Counted from the stretch's first letter, positions 1 through 8,908 are shown. The stretch is DNA of 64,000 nucleotides from Vulcanococcus sp. (GCA_019264575.1 JAHUZV010000025.1:224916-288915); one strand, 5' to 3'. The notes: a model not told the origin generated them from the letters alone. A program made the numbers and translations.

Positions 1-785
1 GCCCCACCGGTGTGGGCAAAACGGAGCTGGCCAAAGCTCTGGCGGCGGCCCTGTTTGATGAGGAGGAGGCGCTGGTGCGGCTCGACATGAGCGAGTTCAT
101 GGAGCGCAACGCCGTGGCCCGCCTGCTCGGAGCTCCTCCGGGCTATGTGGGCTATGAGGAAGGCGGTCAGCTCACCGAGGCGGTGCGCCGCCGCCCCTAT
201 GCGGTGCTGCTGCTCGATGAGGTGGAGAAGGCCCACCCCGATGTGTTCAACGTGCTGCTGCAGGTGCTCGACGACGGGCGCCTCACCGATTCCCAGGGCC
301 GCACCGTGGATTTCCGCCACACCGTGGTGGTGATGACCAGCAACCTGGCCAGCCGCGCCATCCTCGACAACGCCCGCAGTGGCGCCGATCCGGCCCAGCT
401 CGAGCAACAGGTGGAGCAGGCTCTGGCCAGCCAGTTCCGGCCGGAGTTCCTCAACCGCATTGATGAGGTGATCCGCTTTCAGCCCCTGGGGCCCGAGCAG
501 TTGCAGCGCATCGTGCATCTGCAGCTGGCCGATCTGGCGGCGCTGCTGCGGGAGCAGGGGCTGGAGCTGCAGGTGGATGCACCCGTGGTGCCCTGGCTGG
601 CCCAGCAGGGCTACGAGCCGGAATACGGCGCGCGGCCGCTGCGCCGGCTGTTGCGCCGCCGCATCGAAAACCCCTTGGCCACGGAGCTGCTCGAAGAGCG
701 CTTCCTCGGGGCGTCGGCCGTGCAGGTGAGCCTGCTCGAGGCTGAAGGGGAGCTGCGCTTCACCCCCATCGGCGGGACGGTTTGA
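1..785 (+). CDS. clpB: ClpB-type disaggregase, C-terminal part (5' end outside window)
   Basis: The frame is open from base 3 and enters at the second AAA+ domain: Walker A (GPTGVGKTE) lies at the window edge, followed by the pore-loop PPGYVGYEEGGQ, Walker B LLLDEVEKAHPD, the sensor-1 TSN and the sensor-2 GARPLRR near the end. The absence of the insertion typical of ClpC between sensor 1 and FRPEFLNR, plus LLQVLDDGRLTD, favours ClpB over ClpC. ClpB hexamers thread aggregated proteins with DnaK help in the cytosol. Its place directly ahead of secE-nusG matches the second clpB paralogue of Synechococcus, which is an inference from remembered gene order. About 260 residues are visible; the N-terminal domain, first AAA+ domain and coiled-coil middle domain are outside. 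Confidence 0.93.
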   Translation, partial: PTGVGKTELAKALAAALFDEEEALVRLDMSEFMERNAVARLLGAPPGYVGYEEGGQLTEAVRRRPYAVLLLDEVEKAHPDVFNVLLQVLDDGRLTDSQGRTVDFRHTVVVMTSNLASRAILDNARSGADPAQLEQQVEQALASQFRPEFLNRIDEVIRFQPLGPEQLQRIVHLQLADLAALLREQGLELQVDAPVVPWLAQQGYEPEYGARPLRRLLRRRIENPLATELLEERFLGASAVQVSLLEAEGELRFTPIGGTV

Positions 786-854
786 TCACGTCCGGTAGGG
801 TGGCTGTTTGCGCAACAGTGCGCGCCCTCGCTCTGCGAACACCTTCTGGACCCT

Positions 855-1082
855 GTGGTGGAAACCCCGACTGAGCCACAACCCGATCAGCCAGCCACGC
901 CCCCGGCCTCCGAGGGCTTCGTGGGTAGCACCGTGGCCGAGCTGCGCAAGGTGGTGTGGCCCAGCCGCCAGCAGCTGTTTGCCGAATCGGTGGCCGTGAT
1001 TCTGATGGTGACCCTCTCGGCCTTTGCCATCGCCGCCATCGATCGTTTCTACAGCTGGGTGAATGCCCAGGTGTTCCGCTGA
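855..1082 (+). CDS. secE: Preprotein translocase subunit SecE
   Basis: SecE is the small clamp subunit of the SecYEG channel in the plasma and thylakoid membranes. The 75-residue product has a Pro-rich N-terminus, the conserved amphipathic stretch VAELRKVVWPSRQQL (about residues 26-40) and one membrane helix (about 45-65), the single-helix form usual in cyanobacteria. The start is GTG; a second GTG follows immediately, so the start is uncertain by one codon. It sits just upstream of nusG, the standard secE-nusG pairing. The 69 bases separating it from clpB show no clear terminator. Confidence 0.93.
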   Translation: MVETPTEPQPDQPATPPASEGFVGSTVAELRKVVWPSRQQLFAESVAVILMVTLSAFAIAAIDRFYSWVNAQVFR

Positions 1083-1110
1083 TTTTTCGTTCCCCCCTTT
1101 GCCGTTGCCC

Positions 1111-1785
1111 GTGTCTGACGTTGATCTGAGCCCCGAAGAGCTGGGCGCTGAAGGCCTGGCTGGTGCCGAAGCGGCTGAAGGCCCGGAAATCCTCAGCGTG
1201 CCCGCGGCCGAAGGCCGTGCGCCGATCGCCCGCTGGTATGCCGTGCAGGTGGCCTCGAGCTGCGAAAAGAAGGTGAAGGCCACGCTCGAGCAGCGGGCCG
1301 TGACCCTGGGCGTGGACAACCGCATTCTTGAGATCGAGATCCCCCAGACCCCGGCGGTGAAGCTCAAGAAAGACGGCAGCCGCACCAGCACCGAAGAGAA
1401 GGTGTTCCCCGGCTACGTGCTCGTGCGCATGGTGCTGGATGAAGACACGATGATGGCGGTGCGGAGCACCCCGAACGTGATCAACTTCGTGGGCGCTGAA
1501 GATCGCCGCGCCACCGGCAAGGCCCGCGGCCACATCAAGCCCCGCCCCCTCAGCCGCTCCGAGGTGGATCGCATCTTCAAGCGCGCTGCTGAGAAGAAGC
1601 CTGTGGTGAAGGTCGACCTCACCGAGGGCGATCAGATCCTCGTCACGGCCGGTCCGTTCAAAGACTTCCAAGGCGAGGTGATTGAGGTGTCGGGCGAGCG
1701 CAACAAGCTCAAGGCCCTGCTCTCGATCTTCGGCCGGGAAACCCCGGTTGAACTCGAGTTCTCCCAGATCAGCAAACAGAGCTGA
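1111..1785 (+). CDS. nusG: Transcription elongation/antitermination factor NusG
   Basis: NusG binds RNA polymerase and couples it to the ribosome or Rho. The NGN domain starts with RWYAVQVASSCEKKV (about residues 45-60) and contains VFPGYVLVRM; the C-terminal KOW domain is recognisable from VTAGPFKDFQGEVIEV near residue 180. I chose the GTG at 1111 because it gives the usual short acidic cyanobacterial N-terminus; the longer frame from 1063 would overlap the secE 3' end and begins with sequence unlike the family. Length is 224 residues. It leads into the ribosomal protein genes. Confidence 0.93.
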   Translation: MSDVDLSPEELGAEGLAGAEAAEGPEILSVPAAEGRAPIARWYAVQVASSCEKKVKATLEQRAVTLGVDNRILEIEIPQTPAVKLKKDGSRTSTEEKVFPGYVLVRMVLDEDTMMAVRSTPNVINFVGAEDRRATGKARGHIKPRPLSRSEVDRIFKRAAEKKPVVKVDLTEGDQILVTAGPFKDFQGEVIEVSGERNKLKALLSIFGRETPVELEFSQISKQS

Positions 1786-1902
1786 TCCGCTGCGGCCGTC
1801 TCCCTGCGGAGGGCGGCCTCAGGCAGTGTTCCGGTCTCCGGGGCCTGTCGCAGTCGCTGCCCTAGGGTCGCGGATCCGCAGATTGCTCAAGCCGCCAGGA
1901 CG

Positions 1903-2328
1903 ATGGCAAAAAAAGTTGTAGCTGTGATCAAGCTGGCCCTCCAGGCCGGCAAAGCCAACCCCGCGCCGCCGGTGGGCCCAGCCCTCGGTCAGCACGGCGT
2001 CAACATCATGGCGTTCTGCAAGGAGTACAACGCTCGGACGCAGGACAAGGCCGGCTATGTGATCCCGGTTGAAATCTCGGTTTTCGAAGACCGCAGTTTC
2101 ACCTTCATCACCAAGACCCCTCCCGCTTCCGTGCTGATCTCCAAGGCAGCCGGTATCGAGAAGGGTGCCGCCACCTCTTCCAAGGGTTCCGTGGGCGCCA
2201 TCAGCCGCGCACAGCTCGAAGAGATCGCCAAAACCAAGCTGCCCGACCTCAACTGCACCAGCGTTGATTCGGCCATGCGCATCATCGAAGGCACCGCCCG
2301 CAACATGGGCGTCGCCGTGAAGGACTGA
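1903..2328 (+). CDS. rplK: 50S ribosomal protein L11
   Basis: L11 forms the GTPase-associated centre with 23S rRNA. The 141-residue product has the family landmarks [23 protein letters not shown] near the start, the CKEYNART linker region, and the C-terminal RNA-binding domain with [14 protein letters not shown]. Length is typical. It begins with ATG 117 bases after nusG; that gap contains GC-rich inverted segments near 1789-1820 but no T-run. rplA follows 96 bases later. Confidence 0.97.
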   Translation: MAKKVVAVIKLALQAGKANPAPPVGPALGQHGVNIMAFCKEYNARTQDKAGYVIPVEISVFEDRSFTFITKTPPASVLISKAAGIEKGAATSSKGSVGAISRAQLEEIAKTKLPDLNCTSVDSAMRIIEGTARNMGVAVKD

Positions 2329-2424
2329 GACCCGATGCGGGCTGCGGCCCGGTTCTGATCTCCTGTTCATCCCTGTCCCTTATCGGGGGAGAGCCCTTGG
2401 GCTCGCCTGCACCCCACGCCTGAC

Positions 2425-3132
2425 ATGCCCAAAGTTTCCAAGCGTTATTCCGCCGCCTTCGGCAAGGTTGAGACCCGCACCTACTCCCCGCTGGAAGCGG
2501 TGGAACTGGTGAAGGCCAACGCCACCGCCAAGTTCGACGAGACCGTTGAGGCCCACGCCCGCCTCGGCATCGACCCCAAGTACACCGACCAGCAGCTGCG
2601 CACCACCGTGGCGCTGCCCCACGGCACCGGCCAGAGCATCCGCATCGCCGTGATCGCCCGTGGTGAAAAGGTGGCTGAAGCCAAGGCCGCCGGCGCCGAC
2701 CTGGCCGGTGACGACGACCTGGTGGAAACCATCGCCAAGGGCGAAATGGAGTTCGATCTCCTGATCGCCACCCCCGACATGATGCCCAAGGTGGCTAAGC
2801 TCGGCCGGGTGCTCGGTCCCCGTGGTCTGATGCCGAACCCCAAGGCCGGCACCGTCACCACCGACCTTGCCTCGGCGATCAACGAGTTCAAGGCCGGCAA
2901 ACTCGAGTTCCGCGCCGACCGCACCGGCATCGTGCACGTGCGCTTCGGTAAGGCCAGCTTCGATGCGGCCAAGCTGCTCGACAACCTCAAGGCCCTGCAG
3001 GAGACCATCGACCGCAACAAGCCCAGCGGTGCGAAGGGTCGTTACTGGAAGAGCCTCTACATCACCTCCACCATGGGCCCCTCGGTTGAAGTGGATGTGT
3101 CTGCCCTGCAGGACATCAAGCAGGAAGCCTGA
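2425..3132 (+). CDS. rplA: 50S ribosomal protein L1
   Basis: L1 forms the mobile stalk at the ribosomal E site and in many bacteria represses its own L11-L1 mRNA. The 235-residue product shows the classic L1 signatures: [12 protein letters not shown], the [22 protein letters not shown] region and the C-terminal half returning to domain I. Length is normal. The rplK-rplA spacer contains two short perfect hairpins (2338-2351 and 2391-2404), the second with six pairs and a two-base loop about 20 bases before the ATG; whether either is an L1 operator cannot be decided by eye. Confidence 0.97.
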   Translation: MPKVSKRYSAAFGKVETRTYSPLEAVELVKANATAKFDETVEAHARLGIDPKYTDQQLRTTVALPHGTGQSIRIAVIARGEKVAEAKAAGADLAGDDDLVETIAKGEMEFDLLIATPDMMPKVAKLGRVLGPRGLMPNPKAGTVTTDLASAINEFKAGKLEFRADRTGIVHVRFGKASFDAAKLLDNLKALQETIDRNKPSGAKGRYWKSLYITSTMGPSVEVDVSALQDIKQEA

Positions 3133-3170
3133 TCCGGCTTTAGGTGGCCGGGGTTTCCTCGGCTTCCTCA

Positions 3171-3198
3171 GCCCCCGCCCCGGCGGGGGCTTTGTTGT
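3171..3198 (+). terminator. Probable intrinsic terminator or attenuator after rplA
   Basis: A GC stem of seven pairs, GCCCCCG (3171-3177) with CGGGGGC (3184-3190), is followed by TTTGTTGT. It lies 38 bases after the rplA stop and directly before the L10 leader, so it probably ends or attenuates the L11-L1 transcript. Confidence 0.75.
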
Positions 3199-3242
3199 AT
3201 GTTGACAAGCTGGCTTAGGCCAGAAGGGCACGCGCCCTACCC

Positions 3243-3400
3243 AAGACAGCAGGTCTGCTCACGCAGTAAATCCTGCCGAGGTGCACGCGACTGGTTTTGC
3301 CCTGGCGGTTCGCTGCTGGGGGAATGCAAGCCGCAGCCCCTCGAGTGCATTCGCACTGGGGCTGCGTACCCGGCTTGTTCCCCCGATCCGTTCCGTTTCC
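3243..3400 (+). promoter_or_regulatory. Ribosomal protein L10 leader (autoregulatory mRNA element)
   Basis: The untranslated region before rplJ carries the signature of the bacterial L10 leader: AAGACAGCAGG (3243-3253) pairing through GCAGG with CCTGC (3272-3276), followed by the conserved CCGAGGTG (3276-3283). Farther down is a long interrupted hairpin: GCAGCCCC (3333-3340) with GGGGCTGC (3358-3365), enclosing AGTGC/GCACT with an ATTC loop and a three-base bulge. In characterised bacteria the L10(L12)4 complex binds this leader and represses rplJ-rplL. A TTGACA at 3202-3207 could be a -35 box, but I see no convincing -10. Confidence 0.8.
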
Positions 3401-3401
3401 C

Positions 3402-3935
3402 ATGGGCCGCACGCTGGAGAACAAGCAACAGATCGTCGAAGAGCTCAAGCAGCTCCTCGGTGAGGCCGAAATGGCGCTGGTTCTTGATTACAAGGGCCTG
3501 TCCATCAAGGAGATGTCTGATCTGCGGACCCGTCTGCAGGGCAGCAACGGTGTGTGCAAGGTGACCAAAAACACCTTGATGCGCCGTGCCATTGATGGCA
3601 ACAGCGCTTGGTCGGAACTTGATTCCCTCCTCACCGGCACCAACGCCTTCGTGCTCGTTAAGGGCGACGTGGGTGGTGCCGTGAAGGCCGTTCAGGCCTT
3701 CCAGAAGGACACCAAGAAATCGGAAACGAAGGGCGGCCTTTTCGAAGGCAAGCTCCTCTCGCAATCCGAAATCAAGGCGATTGGGGATCTGCCCTCCAAG
3801 GAGGTGCTCATGGCGCAGATCGCAGGCGCGATCAACGCTGTGGCTACCAAGGTGGCTGTGGGCATCAACGAAGTTCCCTCCGGTCTTGCCCGGGCGCTCA
3901 AGCAGCACGCCGACGGCGAGGGCACGGCCAACTGA
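3402..3935 (+). CDS. rplJ: 50S ribosomal protein L10
   Basis: L10 anchors the L7/L12 stalk to the ribosome. The 177-residue product begins [16 protein letters not shown] and has the family stretch [26 protein letters not shown], then the C-terminal helix that recruits L12 dimers. I chose ATG 3402: the frame is open farther upstream (from 3297), but that part lies inside the structured leader and does not resemble L10. rplL follows after 62 bases, so the two are presumably cotranscribed and controlled by the leader. Confidence 0.96.
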   Translation: MGRTLENKQQIVEELKQLLGEAEMALVLDYKGLSIKEMSDLRTRLQGSNGVCKVTKNTLMRRAIDGNSAWSELDSLLTGTNAFVLVKGDVGGAVKAVQAFQKDTKKSETKGGLFEGKLLSQSEIKAIGDLPSKEVLMAQIAGAINAVATKVAVGINEVPSGLARALKQHADGEGTAN

Positions 3936-3997
3936 GGCCTGCTCTGCTGAGCTCTCCGCTCCGACTGTTCACACAGATCTGTTGCTGATTCCCAACC

Positions 3998-4381
3998 ATG
4001 TCTGCTACTACCGACCAAATTCTCGAGCAACTGAAGTCGCTCTCCCTGCTTGAAGCTTCCGAGCTCGTCAAGCAGATCGAAGAGGCTTTCGGTGTGTCCG
4101 CCGCCGCTTCCGCTGGCGTTGTGATGGCCGCCGCTCCTGCAGCTGCTGCTGAAGCCGCTGAAGAGAAGACCGAATTCGACGTCATGCTCGACAGCTTCGA
4201 CGCCGCTGCCAAGATCAAGGTGCTCAAGGCCGTGCGCGAAGCCACCGGCCTGGGCCTGGGCGAAGCCAAGGCTCTTGTGGAAGGCGCTCCTTGTGCCATC
4301 AAGGAAGGCGTGTCCAAGGCTGACGCCGAGACCCTCAAGAAGGCCGTGGAAGAGGCCGGCGGCAAGGTCACCATCAAGTGA
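3998..4381 (+). CDS. rplL: 50S ribosomal protein L7/L12
   Basis: The multicopy stalk protein that recruits translation GTPases. The 127-residue sequence has the N-terminal dimerisation domain ([18 protein letters not shown]), an Ala/Gly-rich hinge (about 38-58) and the C-terminal domain with [20 protein letters not shown] and the terminal GGKVTIK. Length is normal. It closes the ribosomal protein cluster and is followed by a good intrinsic terminator. Confidence 0.97.
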   Translation: MSATTDQILEQLKSLSLLEASELVKQIEEAFGVSAAASAGVVMAAAPAAAAEAAEEKTEFDVMLDSFDAAAKIKVLKAVREATGLGLGEAKALVEGAPCAIKEGVSKADAETLKKAVEEAGGKVTIK

Positions 4382-4428
4382 TCACTGCGGCGGGTTGCTC
4401 CGGCGGCCCGCCATCACGCTTCTGCTTT

Positions 4429-4458
4429 AGCCGGCTCCTACGGGGGCCGGCTTTTTTG
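4429..4458 (+). terminator. Intrinsic terminator of the rplJ-rplL transcript
   Basis: Seven-pair stem AGCCGGC (4429-4435) with GCCGGCT (4446-4452), followed by a run of six T, 48 bases after the rplL stop. Confidence 0.85.
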
Positions 4459-4497
4459 TGGCGTGCTGAGCCTCGGATCAGGCGCGGGCGTCAGCCA

Positions 4498-4529
4498 ACA
4501 AAAAAGCCCCGCCGAAGGCAGGGCTTTGA
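4498..4529 (-). terminator. Intrinsic terminator for the minus-strand transcript
   Basis: AAAGCCC with a GCC-GAA-GGC hairpin top and GGGCTTT lies at 4503-4527. Read on the minus strand it ends in a run of six T, so it terminates leftward transcription. The nearest leftward gene is the DUF3747 gene whose stop is at 4660; the roughly 130 bases between carry other self-complementary segments and could be a structured 3' UTR or a small RNA. Confidence 0.75.
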
Positions 4530-4659
4530 GTTCGGAACGCTTCTGGGAGTCTGTCCTCGTTTCGACCCCGGAAGTGGTGTCCCGCACTCCTCACACAAGA
4601 GAAACATACGGCAGGAGGAAAACAGGGTCGAGGGGGTGTGGACCGCTGCGTGAGCTGGC

Positions 4660-5328
4660 CTAGGGCTTGAACGGGATCACCTGCAGGGCGATCGGGCCGC
4701 TCCCGGGCTGCGGGGGCAGGGGCTTGAGCTTGCCCACGGTTGCGGGTGCGGCAGGAGCAGATCCAGCGCTGCCGCGACTGGCCTTGGCGATCAGCTGGCT
4801 GAGCGGGGTGCCATTGGCGAAGTACACATGGCTGAGGGTCTGGCTGCCGTAGGCGCGACGCTCCAGGCTCCAGCCCGGCTCCAGCTCAATGGCCACAAAC
4901 CCCTCGCGGTCGCGCTGGCCCACCGTCCCGCGTCCCACCAGCAGCTCGGTGGGCTGGCTCGGCGTCATGGCCAGGAGAGACACCTTGTTGCCCTGCTGCT
5001 CAAGCCGCAGCCGGTAGCGGCTGGCCAGGTCTTCATCGCCCACCCGCAGCGAGTAGCCATTGCTGTCGATGTAGCGGCTGCAGATGCCGCTGAAATCAAA
5101 CCGGTTGAGCGCTGGATCGATTAGCCCATCGCTGCGCTTCTCCCAGCAGAGGGGCTCCGGTTTGATCTGCTCGAGCACCAGCAGCTTCCAATCGCTCCTG
5201 CCCACGGGCTGTGCCAGCACCGCAAAGCGCGCCTGATCGAGCGGTTGGCTGGTGAACACGCTGGCGGCCCATGCCGGCGCGGCGATCGCCGCGGAGAGGG
5301 CCAGCAGGGGCAGGTAGGTTCGCTGCAT
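4660..5328 (-). CDS. Exported DUF3747-type protein
   Basis: The 222-residue product has a clear signal peptide (cut after about residue 21, AWA-A) and then a soluble domain. It matches my memory of the cyanobacterial DUF3747 family: [27 protein letters not shown], then [21 protein letters not shown] and YRLRLEQQG. Function is unknown; location is presumably periplasm or cell surface. Its 3' end points at the leftward terminator near 4500. It diverges from rnhA across a 63-base gap that must hold both promoters. Family name moderately sure, function not claimed. Confidence 0.8.
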   Translation of the reverse strand: MQRTYLPLLALSAAIAAPAWAASVFTSQPLDQARFAVLAQPVGRSDWKLLVLEQIKPEPLCWEKRSDGLIDPALNRFDFSGICSRYIDSNGYSLRVGDEDLASRYRLRLEQQGNKVSLLAMTPSQPTELLVGRGTVGQRDREGFVAIELEPGWSLERRAYGSQTLSHVYFANGTPLSQLIAKASRGSAGSAPAAPATVGKLKPLPPQPGSGPIALQVIPFKP

Positions 5329-5391
5329 GGGGTTTCTCTTCTGCGCACGTCGTCAGGAGAGTGTTGTACCGGACCCGGAGGTGAGCGCCCA

Positions 5392-6168
5392 GTGCCCGAT
5401 CAGCCAGTGGTGGTAGCGGCCGCCTGTGATGGAGCCTGCAGCGGCAACCCGGGGCCCGGCGGTTGGGGCTGTTTGCTGCGCTTCAGCGATGGCTCGGTGC
5501 AGGAGTTTGGCGGCTTCGAGCCCAACACCACCAACAACCGCATGGAGCTCACCGCGGCGCTGACGTTGCTGGAGAAGTTGGCGGTGCTGCCGCGCGATCC
5601 GGGCCTCACGATCCGCACCGATTCGAAATATCTGATCGACGGCTTCAGCAAGTGGATCAACGGCTGGAAGCGCAAGGGCTGGCGCACCGCCTCCGGCAGC
5701 CCCGTGCTCAACCGCGACCTCTGGGAATCCCTCGATGCCGCCCGCGTGAGCGGTTTGCCGTTCACCTATGTGAAAGGCCATAGCGGCGATCCCGACAACG
5801 ACCGCTGCGATGCCATCGCCGTGGCCTTCTCCAAGGGGCAGCAACCCCAGCTCGCCCATGGCGAGTACGGCGGTCTGGTGGTGAGCAAGCCCGAGCCCGA
5901 GCTAGCAGCCCCGCCGGATGCTGCCCCCCCGGCCCTGCAGCAGCTGCTCACCCGCCTGGAGCTGGCGGATCGCCTGGCTGAGGGTGGCTACGGGCTGAGC
6001 CTGCTGGAGCTCGCCCAGCTGGTGGAGCAACCGCTGAAAACGCTTGAGGGGCGCACAGAACCCTGGCGCTGGCGCGACTGGCAGGTGCAGCCAAGCGCTG
6101 ACGGACGCTGGCGCCTGGCCCGGGAAGCGTCAGGATCGGTGTCAGCGGAGCAACAACGGGATGGCTGA
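5392..6168 (+). CDS. rnhA: Ribonuclease HI with C-terminal extension
   Basis: Degrades RNA in RNA-DNA hybrids. The RNase H fold occupies about residues 6-150, with the carboxylates in place: D13 ([14 protein letters not shown]), E52 (NRMELTA), D77 (RTDSKYL) and D140 (NDRCDAIA), plus H130 in VKGHSGD. Start is GTG 5392, supported by a strong GGAGGTGAG six bases upstream. The product is 258 residues, about 100 longer than a minimal RNase HI. The extra C-terminal part (about 165-258) looks like a compact helical domain with [11 protein letters not shown] and a final [10 protein letters not shown] segment; I do not recognise it. The stop overlaps the pyrD start by eight bases. Confidence 0.92.
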   Translation: MPDQPVVVAAACDGACSGNPGPGGWGCLLRFSDGSVQEFGGFEPNTTNNRMELTAALTLLEKLAVLPRDPGLTIRTDSKYLIDGFSKWINGWKRKGWRTASGSPVLNRDLWESLDAARVSGLPFTYVKGHSGDPDNDRCDAIAVAFSKGQQPQLAHGEYGGLVVSKPEPELAAPPDAAPPALQQLLTRLELADRLAEGGYGLSLLELAQLVEQPLKTLEGRTEPWRWRDWQVQPSADGRWRLAREASGSVSAEQQRDG

Positions 6169-7321
6169 ACTCGGCACCGGGGCTCTCTACCAGCGTTTTG
6201 TGGGTCCCCTGCTCAGCCGCGACGAGGGTGCTGACGCCGAGCAGCTCAGCCAGCTCACCCTCCAGGCCCTGGGTCAGGCCTCGCTCAGGCGTAACTGGCC
6301 GCTGGTGAGCGGCAGCCTGGCGGGCCTCGGGGCGGAGCTCGAGGTGCGCGATCTGCGCCTGGAGCAAACCTTGTTTGGTTGCCGCTTCCGCAACCCCGTA
6401 GGCCTGGCGGCCGGCTTCGATAAAAACGCTGTGGCTGCAGGCATCTGGCATCTGTTTGGCTTCGGCTTTGCGGAGGTGGGCACCGTCACCTGGCACGCTC
6501 AGCCCGGCAATCCCAAGCCACGGCTGTTCCGGCTGGCGGCGGAGCGGGCGGCGCTCAACCGCATGGGCTTCAACAACAACGGTGCGCAGGCTGCCCGCCG
6601 CACCCTTGAGCGCCAGGCACTGCCGCCGGCGGGCCAGCGGCCGGCGGTGCTTGGGATCAACCTTGGCAAGTCGAAGATCACGCCGCTGGAGCAGGCACCC
6701 GACGATTACGCCTCCTCCCTGGAGCTGCTCGCTCCCCTGGCGGATTACGCCGTGATCAATGTGAGCTCCCCCAACACCCCCGGGCTCAGGGAGCTGCAGG
6801 ACGATGCTCAGCTGCGCCGCCTGGTGGAGCGTCTGCGGCGTCTTCCGGCCTGCCCGCCGCTGCTTGTGAAGATCGCCCCTGACCTCGAGGATGAAGCGAT
6901 CGATGCGATTGCCCGCCTCGCCTACGAGGAGGGCCTGGCCGGCGTGATCGCTGTGAACACCAGCCTCAACCGCCTCGGCCTTGAGCAGCGCCGCATTGCC
7001 CAGACCGGCCGCACGTTGGCGGAAGAAGCCGGCGGCCTCAGCGGTGCGCCGCTGCGCGGTCGTGCCCTGGAGGTGCTGCGCCGCTTGCGGGCGGTGGCCG
7101 GCCCCGGCCTGCCGCTGATCGGTGTGGGCGGCATCGATTCCCCGGAGTCGGCCTGGGAGCGCATCAGCGCCGGTGCCTCGCTGATTCAGCTCTACACCGG
7201 TTGGATCTACGAGGGGCCGCAGCTGGTGCCGGCGATCCTGGAGGGGATCTGCCAGCAGCTCGATCGCCACGGCTTCCGCAACATCAGCGAGGCGGTGGGC
7301 AGCGGCGCGGGCTGGCGATAG
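6161..7321 (+). CDS. pyrD: Dihydroorotate dehydrogenase (quinone), class 2
   Basis: Oxidises dihydroorotate to orotate in pyrimidine synthesis, passing electrons to membrane quinone. The 386-residue sequence has the class 2 layout: N-terminal membrane-contact helices, then [42 protein letters not shown], and the catalytic-base segment [12 protein letters not shown], where Ser is the class 2 base. Near the end LIGVGGIDS and [13 protein letters not shown] bind FMN phosphate. Start ATG 6161 lies inside the rnhA 3' end, so the two are translationally coupled. Confidence 0.95.
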   Translation: MAELGTGALYQRFVGPLLSRDEGADAEQLSQLTLQALGQASLRRNWPLVSGSLAGLGAELEVRDLRLEQTLFGCRFRNPVGLAAGFDKNAVAAGIWHLFGFGFAEVGTVTWHAQPGNPKPRLFRLAAERAALNRMGFNNNGAQAARRTLERQALPPAGQRPAVLGINLGKSKITPLEQAPDDYASSLELLAPLADYAVINVSSPNTPGLRELQDDAQLRRLVERLRRLPACPPLLVKIAPDLEDEAIDAIARLAYEEGLAGVIAVNTSLNRLGLEQRRIAQTGRTLAEEAGGLSGAPLRGRALEVLRRLRAVAGPGLPLIGVGGIDSPESAWERISAGASLIQLYTGWIYEGPQLVPAILEGICQQLDRHGFRNISEAVGSGAGWR

Positions 7322-7349
7322 TTTGCGCTCAGATGGCAGCTGAGCTGCG

Positions 7350-8216
7350 GTGGTGCTCTCGGGGCTTCAAGATCAGCTCGCACCACTGAAGAGTTGGCTC
7401 TTTCCCCGGCGCGTGTATCTGCAGCTGGAGGATCAGGCCTTCACGGCGATGGTGCTCGACGGTGAACGCGTGGAGTGGCTCGAGCGGGTGCCGCTGCCGG
7501 AAGGCTTGTGCGTGAACGGCCAGCCCACGGCGGTGGAGGCGTTGGGGGATCTGGTCGGGGATCTGCTGATCGAGCGCGGTTTCCCTGGCGCTCGGGTGAA
7601 GGCGGTGCTGCCGCGGGCTGCCACTGTCTGGCGTGTGATCGCCTGGCCCGATGCGCATTGGCCCGATCAACCCGAAGTGGTGGTGCGGCAGCAACAGGAT
7701 CAGCTCGATCTGCCTTGGTCACTGCAAGACGCAGATTTGCGGCTTGAACCCCTGATCGGAGCCCCGCCGCGCTCGTTGCTGGTAGCCGTGCAGCGCGGTT
7801 TGCTGGAGGCCTGGATCGAAGTGTTCAGCCAGGCCGGTGTGGCGCTCGATGGGATGGAGCCCCTGCCGATCTGCCTGTGGCGGGCGGCTGAGCCGCAGCT
7901 CGGCGAGGGGGTACAGGTGCTGCTGCAGTTGGAGCAGGAGCAGGAGCAGAGCTGGTTGTTAGCCCTGGATCAGGGAGAGCCGCTGGGGCAATGGCCGCTG
8001 CCTGCGCTCACAGAACTGGAGGCGCTGATCCCTGTGTTGAAAACCTTCCAACGGCGCTTCCATCCCAGGGCTGCCCTCGTCAGCGGTGAAGAGCAGGCCG
8101 TGGATGCGGTGCTGCCTGAGCTGGAAGGGGCGCTGGGATGTTCCGTGGTTTGGTTGGAACCTCGCGGTGAGGCCCCGGCTTTGCGGGGGCTCGTGGCGGG
8201 AGATCGGTTGCGATGA
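7350..8216 (+). CDS. pilM: PilM-like type IV pilus assembly protein
   Basis: Product of 288 residues starting with GTG. It resembles the PilM/GspL cytoplasmic actin-like fold: the segment VPLPEGLCVNGQPTAVEAL followed by the RVKAVLPRAATVWRVI strand pattern is typical of PilM. PilM sits under the inner membrane and holds the PilN N-terminal tail in the alignment complex of the pilus machine. Assignment is strengthened by the following genes, pilN-, pilO- and pilQ-like, in the standard order; the pilM stop overlaps the pilN start by four bases. The sequence is short for PilM (usually about 350), so part of the second subdomain may be reduced. Confidence 0.8.
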   Translation: MVLSGLQDQLAPLKSWLFPRRVYLQLEDQAFTAMVLDGERVEWLERVPLPEGLCVNGQPTAVEALGDLVGDLLIERGFPGARVKAVLPRAATVWRVIAWPDAHWPDQPEVVVRQQQDQLDLPWSLQDADLRLEPLIGAPPRSLLVAVQRGLLEAWIEVFSQAGVALDGMEPLPICLWRAAEPQLGEGVQVLLQLEQEQEQSWLLALDQGEPLGQWPLPALTELEALIPVLKTFQRRFHPRAALVSGEEQAVDAVLPELEGALGCSVVWLEPRGEAPALRGLVAGDRLR

Positions 8217-8908
8217 CTATCCCTGCCTGGCTACTCGGCGATTGGGATCTGCTGTGGCAGCGTCGCCTGGAGCGGGGTCTCCCGCCCAGCCCGGAGCCGT
8301 TGGTGCTGGCGCGGGGCCTGCTGCTGAGGGGCACAGCTCTGGGCGCAGGTTTGTTCGCGGCGGTGCTGGGGTTGTGGGGCGCGCTGCTCTGGCGGCAAGC
8401 CCTGCTCGAGCGGGAGCTTGAGGGATTGCGGGGGATTCCGGCTCAGGTGCAGGCGTTGGAAGCCCAGGCGTTGGTGCAGCGGCGCAAGCTCAGCGGCTTG
8501 CAGCGCAGTAATGAAGGCTTGGCGAAGGGGCTGGTGGCGGTGTCGTCGGGCTCAGCGCTGGTGGCTCAGTTGGCAGCGATCACGCCACAGGGTGTTCAGC
8601 TCACCGATGTGCAGGTGCAAGGCAACAGCCTGAAGCTCAAGGGCGTTGCGGCGGATCCACAGGCGTTTCGGCGGGTGAATGCCTTGAGTTTGCTGTTGGC
8701 TCAAGCACCGATGTTTGAAGGCAAGGGCGTGAAGGTGATCAAGCTCAGTCGCGATGCCGCCAAGCCCGGGGCACCTCTCGAGTGGGATCTCACGGTCGCC
8801 TTTGCCACCGTGCCGGCTGCGCGGCAGGTGCAGTTGCTGCAGAACCTCGGAGCTGAGGGGTTGGCCCAGCGCTTGCAGATCCTGGAGCGGGCGGGGGTGC
8901 TGCCATGA
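8213..8908 (+). CDS. pilN: PilN-like type IV pilus assembly protein
   Basis: Product of 231 residues: a short cytoplasmic N-terminus, one membrane helix (about residues 43-65), a coiled-coil stretch (about 66-115) and a periplasmic ferredoxin-like domain with the PilN-type pattern LAAITPQGVQLTDVQVQGN. PilN links cytoplasmic PilM to periplasmic PilO. Start and stop are both in four-base overlaps (ATGA) with neighbours, consistent with one translationally coupled operon. It has none of the pilin or ATPase features that would suggest another role. Confidence 0.8.
   Translation: MTIPAWLLGDWDLLWQRRLERGLPPSPEPLVLARGLLLRGTALGAGLFAAVLGLWGALLWRQALLERELEGLRGIPAQVQALEAQALVQRRKLSGLQRSNEGLAKGLVAVSSGSALVAQLAAITPQGVQLTDVQVQGNSLKLKGVAADPQAFRRVNALSLLLAQAPMFEGKGVKVIKLSRDAAKPGAPLEWDLTVAFATVPAARQVQLLQNLGAEGLAQRLQILERAGVLP

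Noticed and set aside
1789-1822. Terminator after nusG
   Set aside because: The GC-rich inverted segments pair imperfectly and no T-run follows.
4586-4596. Annotation of a Yfr1 gene on the basis of the ACTCCTCACAC core
   Set aside because: The flanking hairpins and the terminator of Yfr1 are missing, and the known locus is elsewhere; kept only as a finding.
5948-7270. A 440-codon frame antisense to pyrD
   Set aside because: Gln/Arg/His-rich composition typical of shadow frames; pyrD has all catalytic motifs.
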